From positions 25,824,203-25,888,202 of the forward strand of contig CM055312.2 in NCBI GenBank assembly GCA_029255685.2: a stretch of DNA of 64,000 bases, written 5' to 3'. The DNA comes from Silene conica. Taxonomy: Eukaryota; Streptophyta; Magnoliopsida; Caryophyllales; Caryophyllaceae. This document shows, piece by piece, positions 12,367 through 23,905 of this stretch; position 1 is the first letter of the stretch, and the number at the start of each line of letters is the position of its first letter. Below the pieces are notes generated by a model. It saw only the letters and a program-made list of their open reading frames with translations. It made no database searches and was not told the origin of the DNA. A program made the translations under genes and the position numbers.

Positions 12367-13607
12367 ATGCCACCACTCTCTGCTCGCCATTCCACTCGTC
12401 ACAAACACCACTCTCCGATACCAACACCATCTCCACCACCATCACCTGAACCTATCGCAGTCATTATTCCAAAGCCCGAAGCAAGCAAAAGAAGAAAGCT
12501 AGACAAGGGTAAAACGGTAATGGAAGAAGACTACTCTGATTTCGATCACTCGCCTCACCCTCTGTTCTGTGATATCTCCGGCGAAGCAAAAAAAGAAGGT
12601 CTGGAAAAGGTCCGCATGACCAAACAAGAAGGTATGCTAATTGAGCGCTTACTTCCATATTCAATGCATGCGGGTCGTTTTTATCCAACCTCGTGGATTG
12701 ATGGGTCTCGGTCTTTAAGGTTTTTTAAGGATTTCTTGATTTTTCAAGATTGGGTTTATATAAGCAATTTTTTTGGGTTGGTGTTTCCGATCGAGGTAGT
12801 ACAGTTCTTCGCATCTATTAAACCTATCGAGAATGGGGTAAGGGCCGTGGTTAATGGTCGAGATGTGGATATTATGTTTGATGATGTGTGTCGGGTGTTT
12901 AAGTTGAAGAACGAAGGGCTAGTTCTTGATCCGAGTAAGGAATGGGCTAATGTGTCTAAAACCGAAAAAACGGAGATTAAAAAGTATTTTGATGATGATG
13001 CGACGGAAGTAAGTCCTCTGTTAACAAATTCTTTTAACCCGAAACTGAAATTTCTTGTTAATTTTCTTTGGAACTCAATTTTGCCTCGACGAGGAGGTCG
13101 GGACAAGTTGAGTTGTTGTGAAGCTATCGTTCTTTACAATTGGTTAGTCGGTGTTAGGGTCAATTTGGCGCCTCTATTTTGCGCAAAAAATGTTCATCTG
13201 TCGAAAATCTTGGTAAAGGAGAGGTTTTGCACAACCTTGGATATACCTTGTGGGATGTGGGTCTTGGAATTACTATTCCATCCCAGAGTTGTCGATGTTA
13301 GTAGCTACGGAGTGGTACCCTGAGACCGCATGAATGATAAATTGTTGAAGTTAATGGGAATTCTTGGTAAGGATGGTGATTTGCAATTTGGCCGAGAGAG
13401 TGGTGAGGAGGCTAAGGTGAATGGTAATTTGGATGGTTTGGAGGGTAAAGTTGATAAATTGTTCTCTTTAATTTCTGGGTTAACGGGTGTTAAGGCCGAG
13501 AATGGCCATGGGTCGGGTTTGAATGACGAGTTGCGAGAATGGATGCAAAAAGTTGATGGGAGTCTTGCACAACTTGGCCGAGATCTTAAGGAGGTTAAGG
13601 AGGAAGT
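12367..13607 (+). pseudogene. Third (env-like) ORF of the SIRE-like element, 5' part
   Basis: SIRE elements carry an extra ORF after pol, historically called env-like; its job is unknown. This one starts MPPLSARHSTRH with a Pro/Ser-rich head, then a basic KRRKLDKGK stretch that could be a nuclear signal. A globular middle (about residues 85-310, containing YPTSWIDGS and VVNGRDVDIMFDDVCRVF) resembles the domain often labelled putative plant transposon protein. The C-terminal part is coiled coil (LEGKVDKLFSLI, DLKEVKEEV). An in-frame TGA at 13321 breaks it. The frame continues cleanly into 21734-21989 once the nested element and one GAAGT are set aside, giving 499 codons in total. I see no convincing signal peptide or membrane anchor. 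Confidence 0.75.
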
Positions 13608-15168
13608 TGATGCCCGTCGTTGAGGGTACCAAAGATAAAATTTATAAATCCTAACCTTTAACTATAGATAGCGAAAGTCAGGGTCGAACCACAGAGAGGT
13701 GGGGAATGTTTATTGTTTGAATGTTAATGTTTAAAGGTAACAAATTTGGGGTTGATTGGTTGATTACTATATCTAAGGCAAAGATTAAAATAAATAAATA
13801 ATAAAAGATGAGAATAAAAATATAATAAAGAGGGATGCTAGGATGTTTGGGTAATAAAAAGCTAAGGTAACATAAATTCTAAGGTCAACATGTATTGCAG
13901 TCGCGTAAGGGGGTGTAACATATCTTTTTAGGTCTATGCTACCTAATAGCTCCTTTCGGCCTATGCTATTAGTTCCTAGGTCTCACAATTATTGGGTGTC
14001 AACAATAAGGGTATTCCTAAATCCTAGGTCACATACCTTTCAGTCTTGAGTAACCTAGCCGTCTTAAGGTGTAAACCAATGCCCTTCCCGTATCTCTCAA
14101 TCTTGGGTAGGTCATTACTAACATCCTACAAGTCTCCTTTCAGTTTCATTGTAGGGTATTATAGTCAACAAAAAAAGACGGAACAAGATACAAACGCGAG
14201 TGGTCGACCGACCAGCTATTCCAGTCGGCCGACCACAGCCTCGGTCGACCGACCCACTATTTGAGTCGGCCGACCGCGGCTCTGCTACAAGTCGGTTTCG
14301 GAATTTATTCTACCTATGCATATTATCCCCTACATCCTAACATATGAAATTTAGCTACTCATGGTTGTTAAGACGATTATGAAAACGGGATTAAACATGG
14401 TAAACATAGTAAATAATCTAAGCATGCAAGAATTAATAAAACTTGAGATTCTAATTTATACTGGATGTAATAAAAATAAGAACAATAATAAAGCTAAATT
14501 AAAAGAGTAATTACCACAATCGGAATTAGGGCAGAAAGGAATAAACTTTATTGAATACTTGGGAATTGTCGAAAGATTACAAATAAACTAAAGAACTGAA
14601 TAAAAACTGGATGATTGAATCTATCAAAACTGAATATTTCAAGATCTCTCGATGCCAAAACCCTAATCACAGGATTAGTTTATATAGGGCATAAATTAGA
14701 GTTTCCTAAAAGACTCCTACTTCTACTTTATTTCCGAAAAATCTCGTTTCTGGGCTTCGCTGAGGTCGGTCGACCACTTTGGTGGGTCGGTCGACCTCTT
14801 TTCACGGGCTTAGCTGAATACTGGGCCTTTCTTCATAATTCGGACCTTATAGAAATTAGGCCTGGTCGGCCGACCCGTTTAGTTGAACGGTCGACCGTTT
14901 CTGCATAGAATTCTTCGGTTTTCTTCTCGCTTTGACTTTTTGGTACTTAAATAAAGACTCCAGTTGACCTTTCGTTATTCCTTAATTATGCAAAAGACTT
15001 GAGGATAAGGATTTGGTGCTAAATCGTCCCTTTTCCGCATAAATCTGCAAAAGTGCATAAAAATACGAAAGTACACGATTGTTGGGAAATAAAGGCTAAA
15101 ACATAGTAAATGAGCGACCAAATGCGTGTAAAAATAGATGAAAAACATCATAAAATAGACACGCATCA
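13608..15168 (-). repeat. 3' LTR of the Gag-protease element
   Basis: The LTR is 1561 bp and nearly identical to 20167-21728. It carries palindrome clusters at 14202-14275 and 14764-14897 and a minus-strand TATA box (CTATATAAAC, 14678-14687). Three of its nine differences from the other LTR fall in a single palindrome near 14884-14898. Confidence 0.93.
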
Positions 15169-15181
15169 AATTCCCCAAACC
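15169..15181 (-). other. Polypurine tract of the Gag-protease element
   Basis: On the minus strand, GGTTTGGGGAATT abuts the start of the 3' LTR and follows a TTGAGGGCAAGCAAG phrase. This matches the tract at 561-574 in element A. Confidence 0.8.
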
Positions 15182-17167
15182 AAACCCTTGCTTGCCCTCA
15201 AGCAAGAAGTAGACTCGATCTTAACTACTGGAACGATTTCAATCTCAGAGCGAAATTTACATGTTAGCCTAAACCAATGCCAAGTACAAAATGAGAAAGT
15301 ATTTAAATCATGCAAACGAGTTATAGGGTCGTCAAACTTGCAAACATAAAGACTATAGAGACTTTATACCATGGACTCTCGCGGTACGCTCGAGACACTC
15401 ATGAAGCAAAGGGTGAGTATATGTAAAAGATAGAAAGAAGTAATTTCGTAATGACACTCACCTAACTGCGACCCATGAAAACAGGCCTGCAATCTAACAT
15501 GAACAAGAATTCTACAACTTTGTAAAACAATCTTATTAAGTGACCCAAATACATGCAATTGAGGTAATGAAAGATATGTGAGGTAAAAGGTAAAAGTGGT
15601 TAAGAATGTTTTTGGATTTGTGGGGTTAGTAGCCAAGCTAGTAGAACCGGTTTCCAACAACATATTTCACGACTCTTGAAATTAAGAAAGTGCTCTTTTT
15701 TTTGTAGCACAACTCTCACATTAAACATAAGAAAGGACTCCCAAATATTTTGAATGAGGTACGGGAGTGATAACATATAAAAGAAAGGGATTTTGGAACG
15801 ATTTTTTTTTCATTCTGATGCTGTCAGGTGGTCGGCCGACCCAATAAGGTGGTCGGTCGACTGACTTTTGTACGCTTTGATTTTTTTTTCGTTTTTCTTT
15901 TCTTTCTTTCTTTTTCTTTCTTTTTTTTCTTTCTTTTCTCTTTTTGCTCAAGATAGCATACAAACCAAGATGCCTCAAAAAAAATAATCCAATGACCACA
16001 AATACTAGCTTGGAAGAGTAGGCTAAGTATGGGATGTAGTTTTTGGGGAAATAAAAAGGCAATTTTGGCTATGTGAAGCTTATGGGTAATTATGAGAAAA
16101 GGGATCCCAAATGCACGTATCAAGACTCACAAAACGAGAAAGTAAAACAAGTATATAGCAATTCAAGTTCATGTTTATGCATATTGATGTAACATGTTCC
16201 AAGGGGAGTACTACTCACATCCTAGACAACTGGTTTAAGAATGAAACCAGGAAATAAGCTCTAAACCTTAGAATGTATAATAGGTTGCCAAGGTATAAGT
16301 CAAGTCTCAAGATATGCAAGTTAACAAAAACTCGTAGATATGCAAAAAGACTCTTATACTAAAACAAGTTGACAAGGCAAGGTAAAGGCATAAACACGTA
16401 AGATGGCTAAATCATCCTTGAAATACTTTCGTTCCGACTCGACCTATATGCTAAAATAAACGTGCATTTTTTTTGAATTTTTTTTGAATTTTTTCATTTT
16501 TTTGTATTTTTTGTATATATAAGGAAAATAAAGAAAAGAACAATGCAATACGGAAATGCAATAAACGTGTGACAGAATGCAATGCATGTGACACGAAACC
16601 ATTCCCCAAACCAACCCGCACAATGTCCCCATTGTGCATTAGCCTAAGTAAAGGTTTCAGAAAATTAAAGAAAAGGTGTAAAGAGAGTAAAAACTAAGGA
16701 AAAACTGGAAAGAACTCACTGGATTAATAGGCGCATGAGAAAAACCTCCCCAAACCAGCGTAAGCTGGGAGGTTTTGGTGGCTAGCAATGCCACTCAAGT
16801 ACCCAAGATGATTGCACAATTCCCGAGGAAGAAAACGAACGACTGCGACAGATCGGTAGGTCGACCGACCAAGAGAACAGGTCGACCGACCTTCCTGTAA
16901 AGTACAGAAAATTTCAGCAATGCGGCGACTAGGTCGACCGACTGGTGTAACTGGTCGGTCGACCGTCTTTGTCCCAGCGGTCTTTGTTTCTTCTTTGAAC
17001 CTGAAAAAGCAAGAAAAATATATGTGCCCGCAAATGCGCGAGATTCCAGAAACAAGTCTTAAAGTCTTAACTACGCAAGTATAAAGTTCTAAAACTACGA
17101 GCATACTAAAAAATAAAAAGTCTCACACAACAAAAATAAATTGTCTTAAAACTGAAACTTAAAAAAA
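15182..17167 (-). other. Non-coding tail of the Gag-protease element
   Basis: About 2 kb between the protease stop and the polypurine tract. I see no protein motif on either strand. It contains a T/C-rich low-complexity run (about 15885-15950), T-rich runs near 16465-16515, palindromes of the GTCGGTCGACC type at 15826-15865 and 16858-16965, and a hairpin at about 16744-16776 whose arms are AACCTCCC and GGGAGGTT. An autonomous Athila element would carry RT, RNase H and integrase in this position. Confidence 0.7.
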
Positions 17168-18990
17168 CTATCCGCTAAAGATGCGGAAAATATCCGACCA
17201 CGGCTTTTGACGACATGCCGTAGTCTCCATGGTGTTTGCTTGAGTAGCAAAACACATCTTCTTTCCGCCGTCGCAAAGCATATGCGACGGTCTCTCCTCT
17301 TGAGCTGGCCTCCTCTTCTTCTTCTCCTCTCGATCCACGACGTCTGGGTCCTCATCTTCTTTATAGCTTAGACATCCCATTCCTCCTCTTTGGACTATGA
17401 CTTTCTCTACTTTGGGTTTCCCCAAACCAATTCCTGCACTAGCCACAATAGAGGTATCCTCCATATTGCTCCCAATCTGGGGCGGAGGTGTAAAAACAGA
17501 TATAGGAACAGGTAATAAAGTAGGAGAAGTAGTGATGACCTCATACTTCTTTTCAGAAGTGATAGCATTGCATGTAATGAGGGTCATAACATCCTTTTTC
17601 CTATAAGATAGGCCATATATAATAGAATGCTTTCCTACTTTAAAGGTCAAAGTCCCAGTGCCTACATCTATAATGGCACCTGCGGTGTGAAGGAAAGGTC
17701 TTCCTAGAATTATAGGTATATGGGCATCCTCTGGAATGTCCAAAACTACGAAATCAACTGGGAAGAAGAACCTGTCAATACGCACAGGGATGTTTTCCAA
17801 CACTCCTATAGGTTCCATAGATGTACGATCCGCCATCTGGACTGTCATACTGGTCACTGCAAATTCGGTCATTCCTAGTTTTAAGGCAACGCTTAGGGGC
17901 ATGACACTTATGCTAGCACCTAAGTCGCATAGAGCCTTCTTAACTGGGAAGGTTCCTATATTGCAGGGGACAGAAAAACTACCAGGGTCCTCTAATTTGT
18001 GAGGGGCAATGACATGTGATAAAAAACTAGATGACTCTTCAGTGAGGGCCACCGACTCAACCTTTTCTAGAGACCTCTTTCTTGACAAAAGTTGTCTCAT
18101 GAATTTAAGATAAGAAGGAACTTGTTGAACTAATTCTAGAAAAGGGACTTGAACATTTAATGAACGAATCACATCCTTAAATTTGTCAAAAGATACCTGA
18201 TCCTTCGAAGGTACAAGTCTTTCTGGGAAAGGAGCGGCTGAAGACTCAGTATTTGCAGCTCTCTTCAGAAACCTAGGGGTATTATCACTCCTAAAAAGAA
18301 AATCTCTTAAGTTATCTGGCAATTCTGGACGAAAAGGAGTTTCTGGCTCTGCCGCGGCGGTCGGTCGACCATCAGCTTCGGTCGGTTGACCGCTCTCCTG
18401 TTCAGCGCTAATTTTCGGATTCTGTTCTGTGGTCGGTCGACCTGGATCTTCGGTCGGTCGACCGCTCTTTCTGCTATTCTTCTGTTTTTCTTTCTCAGCC
18501 CCCACTTTGGCTCCACTTCTTAAGGATATGACGTTTAGAGTCTCTTTTTTCTGGCCCGGTTTGGTCGGAAGTTGACCCGGAGCCCTAGTATCATTCTTGC
18601 TCGCGATTTGAGCAATCTGAGACTCTAACATCTTCATCCCTGCCTCTCTAGCCTGTGACTCCTTCTGAACCAACCCAATAAGGTTTTGGATAAGAGTTTC
18701 TGTGTTGGGTGGTGGATTAGAAGGTGGTTGAGGGTTGAAGGGTGGTTTTTGAAAACCTTGCTTATGTGGGGGGATATATGTGGAATTTTGCTGAGGTTGC
18801 ATATGCTGTGGGTTAAGAACATTCTGGCTTGTCCACCTTAGGTTGGGATGGACATTATTATTATTCGGGTCATAGAAATTGTTCCCACGATAATGTTGAA
18901 AAGCGGCACATGTTTCATTGGATGAAGTACAGAATTTTGACACGTGCCCTTCTCCACCGCACCTCTCACAGCAAAGGGTCCATCTTGAAC
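17168..18990 (-). pseudogene. Gag C-terminus and aspartic protease of the non-autonomous Athila-like element
   Basis: An open frame of about 600 codons. It begins with a Gag zinc knuckle (CERCGGEGHVSKFC, about 18980-18938). Then come an Asn/Pro/Gln-rich region and a linker with repeated GRPTE-like peptides encoded by palindromic DNA (18359-18464). The retropepsin domain follows: SFSVPCNIG, ALCDLGASISVMP with the catalytic Asp-Leu-Gly-Ala, VQMADRTSMEPIG and IPIILGRPFLHTAGA. The C-terminus is a Lys/Glu-rich tail to TAG at 17168. It would cleave the Gag precursor. A one-base frame change near 18985-18995 separates it from the upstream gag frame. RT never follows, so this is where coding ends in this element. 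Confidence 0.85.
18359..18464 (-). repeat. GTCGGTCGACC palindromes inside coding sequence
   Basis: Four palindromic copies (GGTCGGTCGACC and one-base variants) lie in the Gag-protease linker, spaced about 20-50 bp. They encode repeated GRPT peptides. The corresponding linker of element B (38703-38926) has CTCGATCGAG palindromes instead. Confidence 0.8.
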
Positions 18991-18994
18991 GGCG

Positions 18995-20043
18995 TTTACC
19001 TGATAAATACCGCCCTTACTTCCACTCCCTAGATCGAATTTTCCTCCAGCCTCAAATTTTTCCAACTTGGCCGTCAAGGCCTCAATTGCTGATAGGTTGT
19101 ATTCAGATTTCCTTTGATTTCCTCTGGAAGTGCCATGCTCAGCACGGTGTACAACAACATCTTCTATCAATTTGAGACCCTTAGTCTCTCCTGAATTATC
19201 TTGGAATCTCCCATTAGCTGCAACATCTAGATAGGCCCTATTGTCATCGTAGAGGCCATTGTAGAACTGGTTGCAAAGAAACCATTGTTCGAATCCGTGA
19301 TGTGGTATGGATCAAACAAGTCTCTTGAACCTGTCCCACGCCTCACTAAAATCTTCATTGGGGCCTTGCTTGAAATTTGTAATCTGTGCTCTTAAAGCAT
19401 TAGTCTTTGACGCAGAATAGTATTTCCTGTAGAATGCTAAGGCTAGGGTGTTCCAATATGTGACTCCCGCAGCAGTGCGGTCTAGATCTCTGTACCACTC
19501 TCTCGCAGAGTCCCTAAGGGAGAAGATAAACATGGTTTGCTTAATCTTGTCCTGCGTCACTCCTTCTGGGGGTGCAATAGAGCATATGTAATCTGTGAAG
19601 ATTTCGATATGCTTTGCAGCATCCTCATTGGCCGAGCCTCCGAATTGGTTTCTTTCAACCATAGTAATGTAGGCAGGCTTGGCCTCAAATGGCTTCCCAG
19701 TACCTGCAGGTAAAGTGAACCCTTTGTATAGGTCCTTTGCCTGAGGCATGGAGTGACTGGCAATAGTAGCTTCCTCTGTCATGTTTTCTTCTTCTTTAGG
19801 AAAAACTGGAAAGTAGGTAAAAGGTGATGTTTTTGGCGAAGGTGGATTGTTGGGTGAATTTGGTTGTGAAGGTGGTGATTTTGGTGAAGATGGTAAAGAT
19901 GGTTGTTCGAAAAAGTCTTCTTGAAACAAGGAAGATGGTGAACCTCCTTCCTGATTTGCTAGAAGCTGCTTTCTCCTTTCTCTAAGAGTCCTCTCTAGCT
20001 CGTGGTCTAGTGGTAGGAGTTCTCCTTGAACTGACCTGCGCAT
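18995..20043 (-). pseudogene. Gag capsid region of the non-autonomous Athila-like element
   Basis: It starts MRRSVQGELLPLDHELER at 20043, about 100 bp after the primer site. A Pro/Ser-rich stretch is followed by the conserved capsid segment (YITMVERNQFGGSANEDAAK, SLRDSAREWYRDLDRTA, NALRAQITNFKQGPNEDFSEAW, then QFYNGLYDD), the same domain as in element B at 37440-37870. One in-frame TGA at 19314-19312 interrupts it in a context where related Gags read on. The frame is otherwise open to about 18995, where a one-base shift leads into the zinc knuckle frame. Confidence 0.85.
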
Positions 20044-20143
20044 AAGATGGAAACTACAAGAAAAAGGTGAGAAGGTTTAAGGAACGAAAAGTTCCTTAAA
20101 CAAAAGAGAAACAAAAACAAAAACAATAAACACTGGCGTCACC

Positions 20144-20161
20144 TCCCCGGCAACGGCGCCA
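20144..20161 (-). other. Primer binding site, Asp tRNA
   Basis: On the minus strand the site reads TGGCGCCGTTGCCGGGGA, complementary to the 3' end of plant Asp(GTC) tRNA. It lies five bases inside the LTR edge. The same primer site occurs in element B at 37052-37069. Confidence 0.9.
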
Positions 20162-20166
20162 AAATT

Positions 20167-21728
20167 TGATGCCCGTCGTTGAGGGTACCAAAGATAAAAT
20201 TTATAAATCCTAACCTTTAACTATAGATAGCGAAAGTCAGGGTCGAACCACAGAGAGGTGGGGAATGTTTATTGTTTGAATGTTAATGTTTAAAGGTAAC
20301 AAATTTGGGGTTGATTGGTTGATTACTATATCTAAGGCAAAGATTAAAATAAATAAATAATAAAAGATGAGAATAAAAATATAATAAAGAGGGATGCTAG
20401 GATGTTTGGGTAATAAAAAGCTAAGGTAACATAAATCCTAAGGTCAACATGTATTGCAGTCGCGTAAGGGGGTGTAACATATCTTTTTAGGTCTATGCTA
20501 CCTAATAGATCCTTTCGGCCTATGCTATTAGTTCCTAGGTCTCACAATTATTGGGTGTCAACAATAAGGGTGATTCCTAAATCCTAGGTCACATACCTTT
20601 CAGTCTTGAGTAACCTAGCCGTCTTAAGGTGTAAACCAATGCCCTTCCCGTATCTCTCAATCTTGGGTAGGTCATTACTAACATCCTACAAGTCTCCTTT
20701 CAGTTTCATTGTAGGGTATTATAGTCAACAAAAAAAGACGGAACAGGATACAAACGCGAGTGGTCGACCGACCAGCTATTCCAGTCGGCCGACCACAGCC
20801 TCGGTCGACCGACCCACTATTTGAGTCGGCCGACCGCGGCTCTGCTACAAGTCGGTTTCGGAATTTATTCTACCTATGCATATTATCCCCTACATCCTAA
20901 CATATGAAATTTAGCTACTCATGGTTGTTAAGACGATTATGAAAACGGGATTAAACATGGTAAACATAGTAAATAATCTAAGCATGCAAGAATTAATAAA
21001 ACTTGAGATTCTAATTTATACTGGATGTAATAAAAATAAGAACAATAATAAAGCTAAATTAAAAGAGTAATTACCACAATCGGAATTAGGGCAGAAAGGA
21101 ATAAACTTTATTGAATGCTTGGGAATTGTCGAAAGATTACAAATAAATTAAAGAACTGAATAAAAACTGGATGATTGAATCTATCAAAACTGAATATTTC
21201 AAGATCTCTCGATGCCAAAACCCTAATCACAGGATTAGTTTATATAGGGCATAAATTAGAGTTTCCTAAAAGACTCCTACTTCTACTTTATTTCCGAAAA
21301 ATCTCGTTTCTGGGCTTCGCTGAGGTCGGTCGACCACTTTGGTGGGTCGGTCGACCTCTTTTCATGGGCTTAGCTGAATACTGGGCCTTTCTTCATAATT
21401 CGGACCTTATAGAAATTAGGCCTGGTCGGCCGACCCGTTTAGTTGGTCGGTCGACCGCTTCTGCATAGAATTCTTCGGTTTTCTTCTCGCTTTGACTTTT
21501 TGGTACTTAAATAAAGACTCCAGTTGACCTTTCGTTATTCCTTAATTATGCAAAAGACTTGAGGATAAGGATTTGGTGCTAAATCGTCCCTTTTCCGCAT
21601 AAATCTGCAAAAGTGCATAAAAATACGAAAGTACACGATTGTTGGGAAATAAAGGCTAAAACATAGTAAATGAGCGACCAAATGCGTGTAAAAATAGATG
21701 AAAAACATCATAAAATAGACACGCATCA
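20167..21728 (-). repeat. 5' LTR of the Gag-protease element
   Basis: A 1562-bp LTR. Read on the minus strand, the palindrome cluster (21457-21324) comes first, then a TATA box (CTATATAAAC, 21247-21238), then a second palindrome cluster (20838-20761) in the presumed transcribed part. Confidence 0.93.
21238..21457 (-). promoter_or_regulatory. LTR promoter: GTCGGTCGACC cluster then TATA box
   Basis: Four palindromic motifs between 21457 and 21324 lie about 77 bp upstream (in minus-strand sense) of CTATATAAAC at 21247-21238. The order and spacing match those of CTCGATCGAG clusters and TATA boxes in the Athila LTRs. The promoter role is inferred. Confidence 0.6.
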
Positions 21729-21733
21729 GAAGT

Positions 21734-21989
21734 CATTGTGGTCAGTGACCGTCACCGATTTCTAACCACACAAGGTGGTGCATTAGTTCGTGATAGTCGG
21801 ATTTTGCGTGAGGACGGAGGTCAATGCTTGGCCGCGGTGAAGGCGCTATCTCATAAAGTTCTTAATTTTGAGCGCGCGGTGGATGCTCAAGCTCGTAACA
21901 TCGGGAGTTGTTTGGATCGTTTTTTGACCTTGGAGTATTGCACAAGTCCCGAATTCTTTAACCGTCACATTATTCAACATCCGGAATAA
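21734..21989 (+). pseudogene. Third (env-like) ORF of the SIRE-like element, 3' part
   Basis: This continues the reading of 12367-13607 in frame after the nested element. It encodes about 84 residues (starting after EEV with IVVSDRHRFL, then LREDGGQCLAAVKAL and VDAQARNIGSCLDRF) and ends at TAA 21987. It is helical in character with no cysteine motif. The clean join supports a simple insertion with the GAAGT duplication. Confidence 0.8.
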
Positions 21990-22656
21990 GCTCTGATTCC
22001 GTCTCTGTTTTGTTTACCTTGTTTTGTGTGCAGGTTGATTTTGGTAAAGTGGCCTTGGTTGTTTTGAGCTCTCGTGGTGGATTCGTTTTCCTCAACCCAC
22101 TTGCCTTTACCTTTTCTTATTTTGCCTAGTCTCTGGATCTTTAAACACTTGTGGCCCAATTTTCTTTAAACCTCATTCGGCCCATTGGCTTTTAAACTTT
22201 CTGTTTGGATTTTTAACATTCGGCCCATTAAGGCTTTCTTACCTAATACTTGTTAAACAATTCGGCCCATAGGCTTAATACGTTTGGTTGTGTGTTGTTT
22301 TCCCGTTCGTATTTCGTATATGTTTGATATTCATCGTATTTGTGTGTTTAGCTTCAAATCGCATGCTTAGGTTTTGTTTCGTATTATATCATTCTAGTCG
22401 TTTTATGTCTTCGTTTATGTCTTTTCAATGATGTCAAGAGGGGGAAAAGAAATGCGACCTAGATACGAATCTTTCTGCCTAAGATTTCTCCTTGTCGTAA
22501 CGTATTGTCTCTTAAAATTCTTTAAGTATTTGGTTTAATCTAAAAATAGAAACCCTAAGTTGATCTATATTATGAATGACCAATATTATGTTGAGGGGGA
22601 ACTTACACTTAGACACGATTCTAGATTAGACTTGCTATCATTAAAAAGGGGGAATT
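21990..22656 (+). other. 3' untranslated end of the SIRE-like element with polypurine tract
   Basis: A non-coding stretch with repeated CGGCCCAT phrases near 22175-22270. It ends in the polypurine tract AAAAAGGGGGAATT (22643-22656), immediately before the 3' LTR. Confidence 0.8.
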
Positions 22657-23905
22657 TGTTGAGTAATATATATTATATGTTTAATATATTGTTTTATGTT
22701 TTAATAATGACAAGTCTAAGTAAATATATTTTATACACATATACTTGTAATCGTGTGTTAAAGTGTACAGTCATTTATAGAGCAAAATCGTATTTAGTCA
22801 AGTATAGATTCAATCATGGATTGAAGAAAGATCGAGCTCGTATCAAGGCTTTTTGAAGATTTGCAAGAATAAAATCTTAATACGGAATCAAATAGCTCAT
22901 AAAGAAATGAGAAATGCGTGAGATAAAGTAAAACGTGGAAAACTTGTATGATTGTCATGTTGTCAAATATTAAATTAGTAATCTTAAAACGGTTTTTAGA
23001 ATAAAAATGTTCTTTAGTTAAAAAGGATTAAAATAATTTTCTTATGAGTTAATTATTTTATTCTAATATACTAAGAATTTTATTCTGGCCGTTATTGTCA
23101 AAATCCGAATTCATAAGGTACCGTGTACCTCGGGAATCGTGCACAACGTCTCTCGTATGGTTGAGTGACACGTTCCAATTGTCCTTTTGGTTTAATTAAA
23201 TAAATATTATGTGTTTATTTAATTTACCTTAAAGTCAAGCTAGGATTTGGTTAAAGATATAATTTATGATATCTTGACAAATATTAGGAATTGATTTAGA
23301 GTAGGATGTTATATTTCATGGTATAAGTTATTTCCTAAATTGATTAGGTTGGGGAAATTTAATCTTATGTCTTAATTAATAATATCTTATATGAAGTCTT
23401 TCCTAGTTTAAATAAGATTAGTTTTAGAATATTACCTAGAAATAAGAATTCTAGATAAAATAATATTCCTATAAACATCAAGAATTGACCTAGATCTAAT
23501 TTAGTATATATAGAACATAAATTACACATTAAACGATTAAGAAAAACACTCACGCATACACGCTTCTCAAGAAAACAAACGTAACCTCACATACGTCTCG
23601 ATATTCGTGCCAATCATTGTTAGATTTCGTTCTAAAGACTACAAGCATTGAAGATTACTCTTATACGTTCAAGATCGTTGAACACAAGAGTTCATTGAAT
23701 ATTTATCTTATATAATTAAGATAGTTCGAGTATTTAGCGGTACTCGTTGTAGTCAAGTATTTTACGGTACTTGACATAGCTAGGTATTTAACGGTATCTA
23801 GTTTTAAGTTACAACTAATATCAAAGTTGTATGAGTATGGTTGGTAAAATTGTAATCCGAAGAAGGTACTAATTTTATTAATCGAGAATAGTGGACGTAG
23901 GTTTC
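22657..23905 (+). repeat. 3' LTR of the SIRE-like element, first part
   Basis: Collinear with the 5' LTR from its first base. It is interrupted at 23905 by the three-LTR element (duplication GTTTC) and resumes at 34604. Confidence 0.88.

Larger units (their letters stand above)
13608..21728 (-). mobile_element. Non-autonomous Athila-like element encoding only Gag and protease
   Basis: This 8121-bp element starts TGATGCCCG, ends CGCATCA, and is flanked by GAAGT (13603-13607 and 21729-21733). The LTRs (1561 and 1562 bp) differ by 9 substitutions and one indel by my count. On the minus strand it has a 5' LTR, an Asp-tRNA primer site, gag, a linker and aspartic protease, then about 2 kb without coding sequence, a polypurine tract and a 3' LTR. 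No reverse transcriptase, RNase H or integrase motif is present. This is the layout described for terminal-repeat retrotransposons with a GAG domain (TR-GAG). It sits antisense inside the third ORF of the Copia element. Confidence 0.92.
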
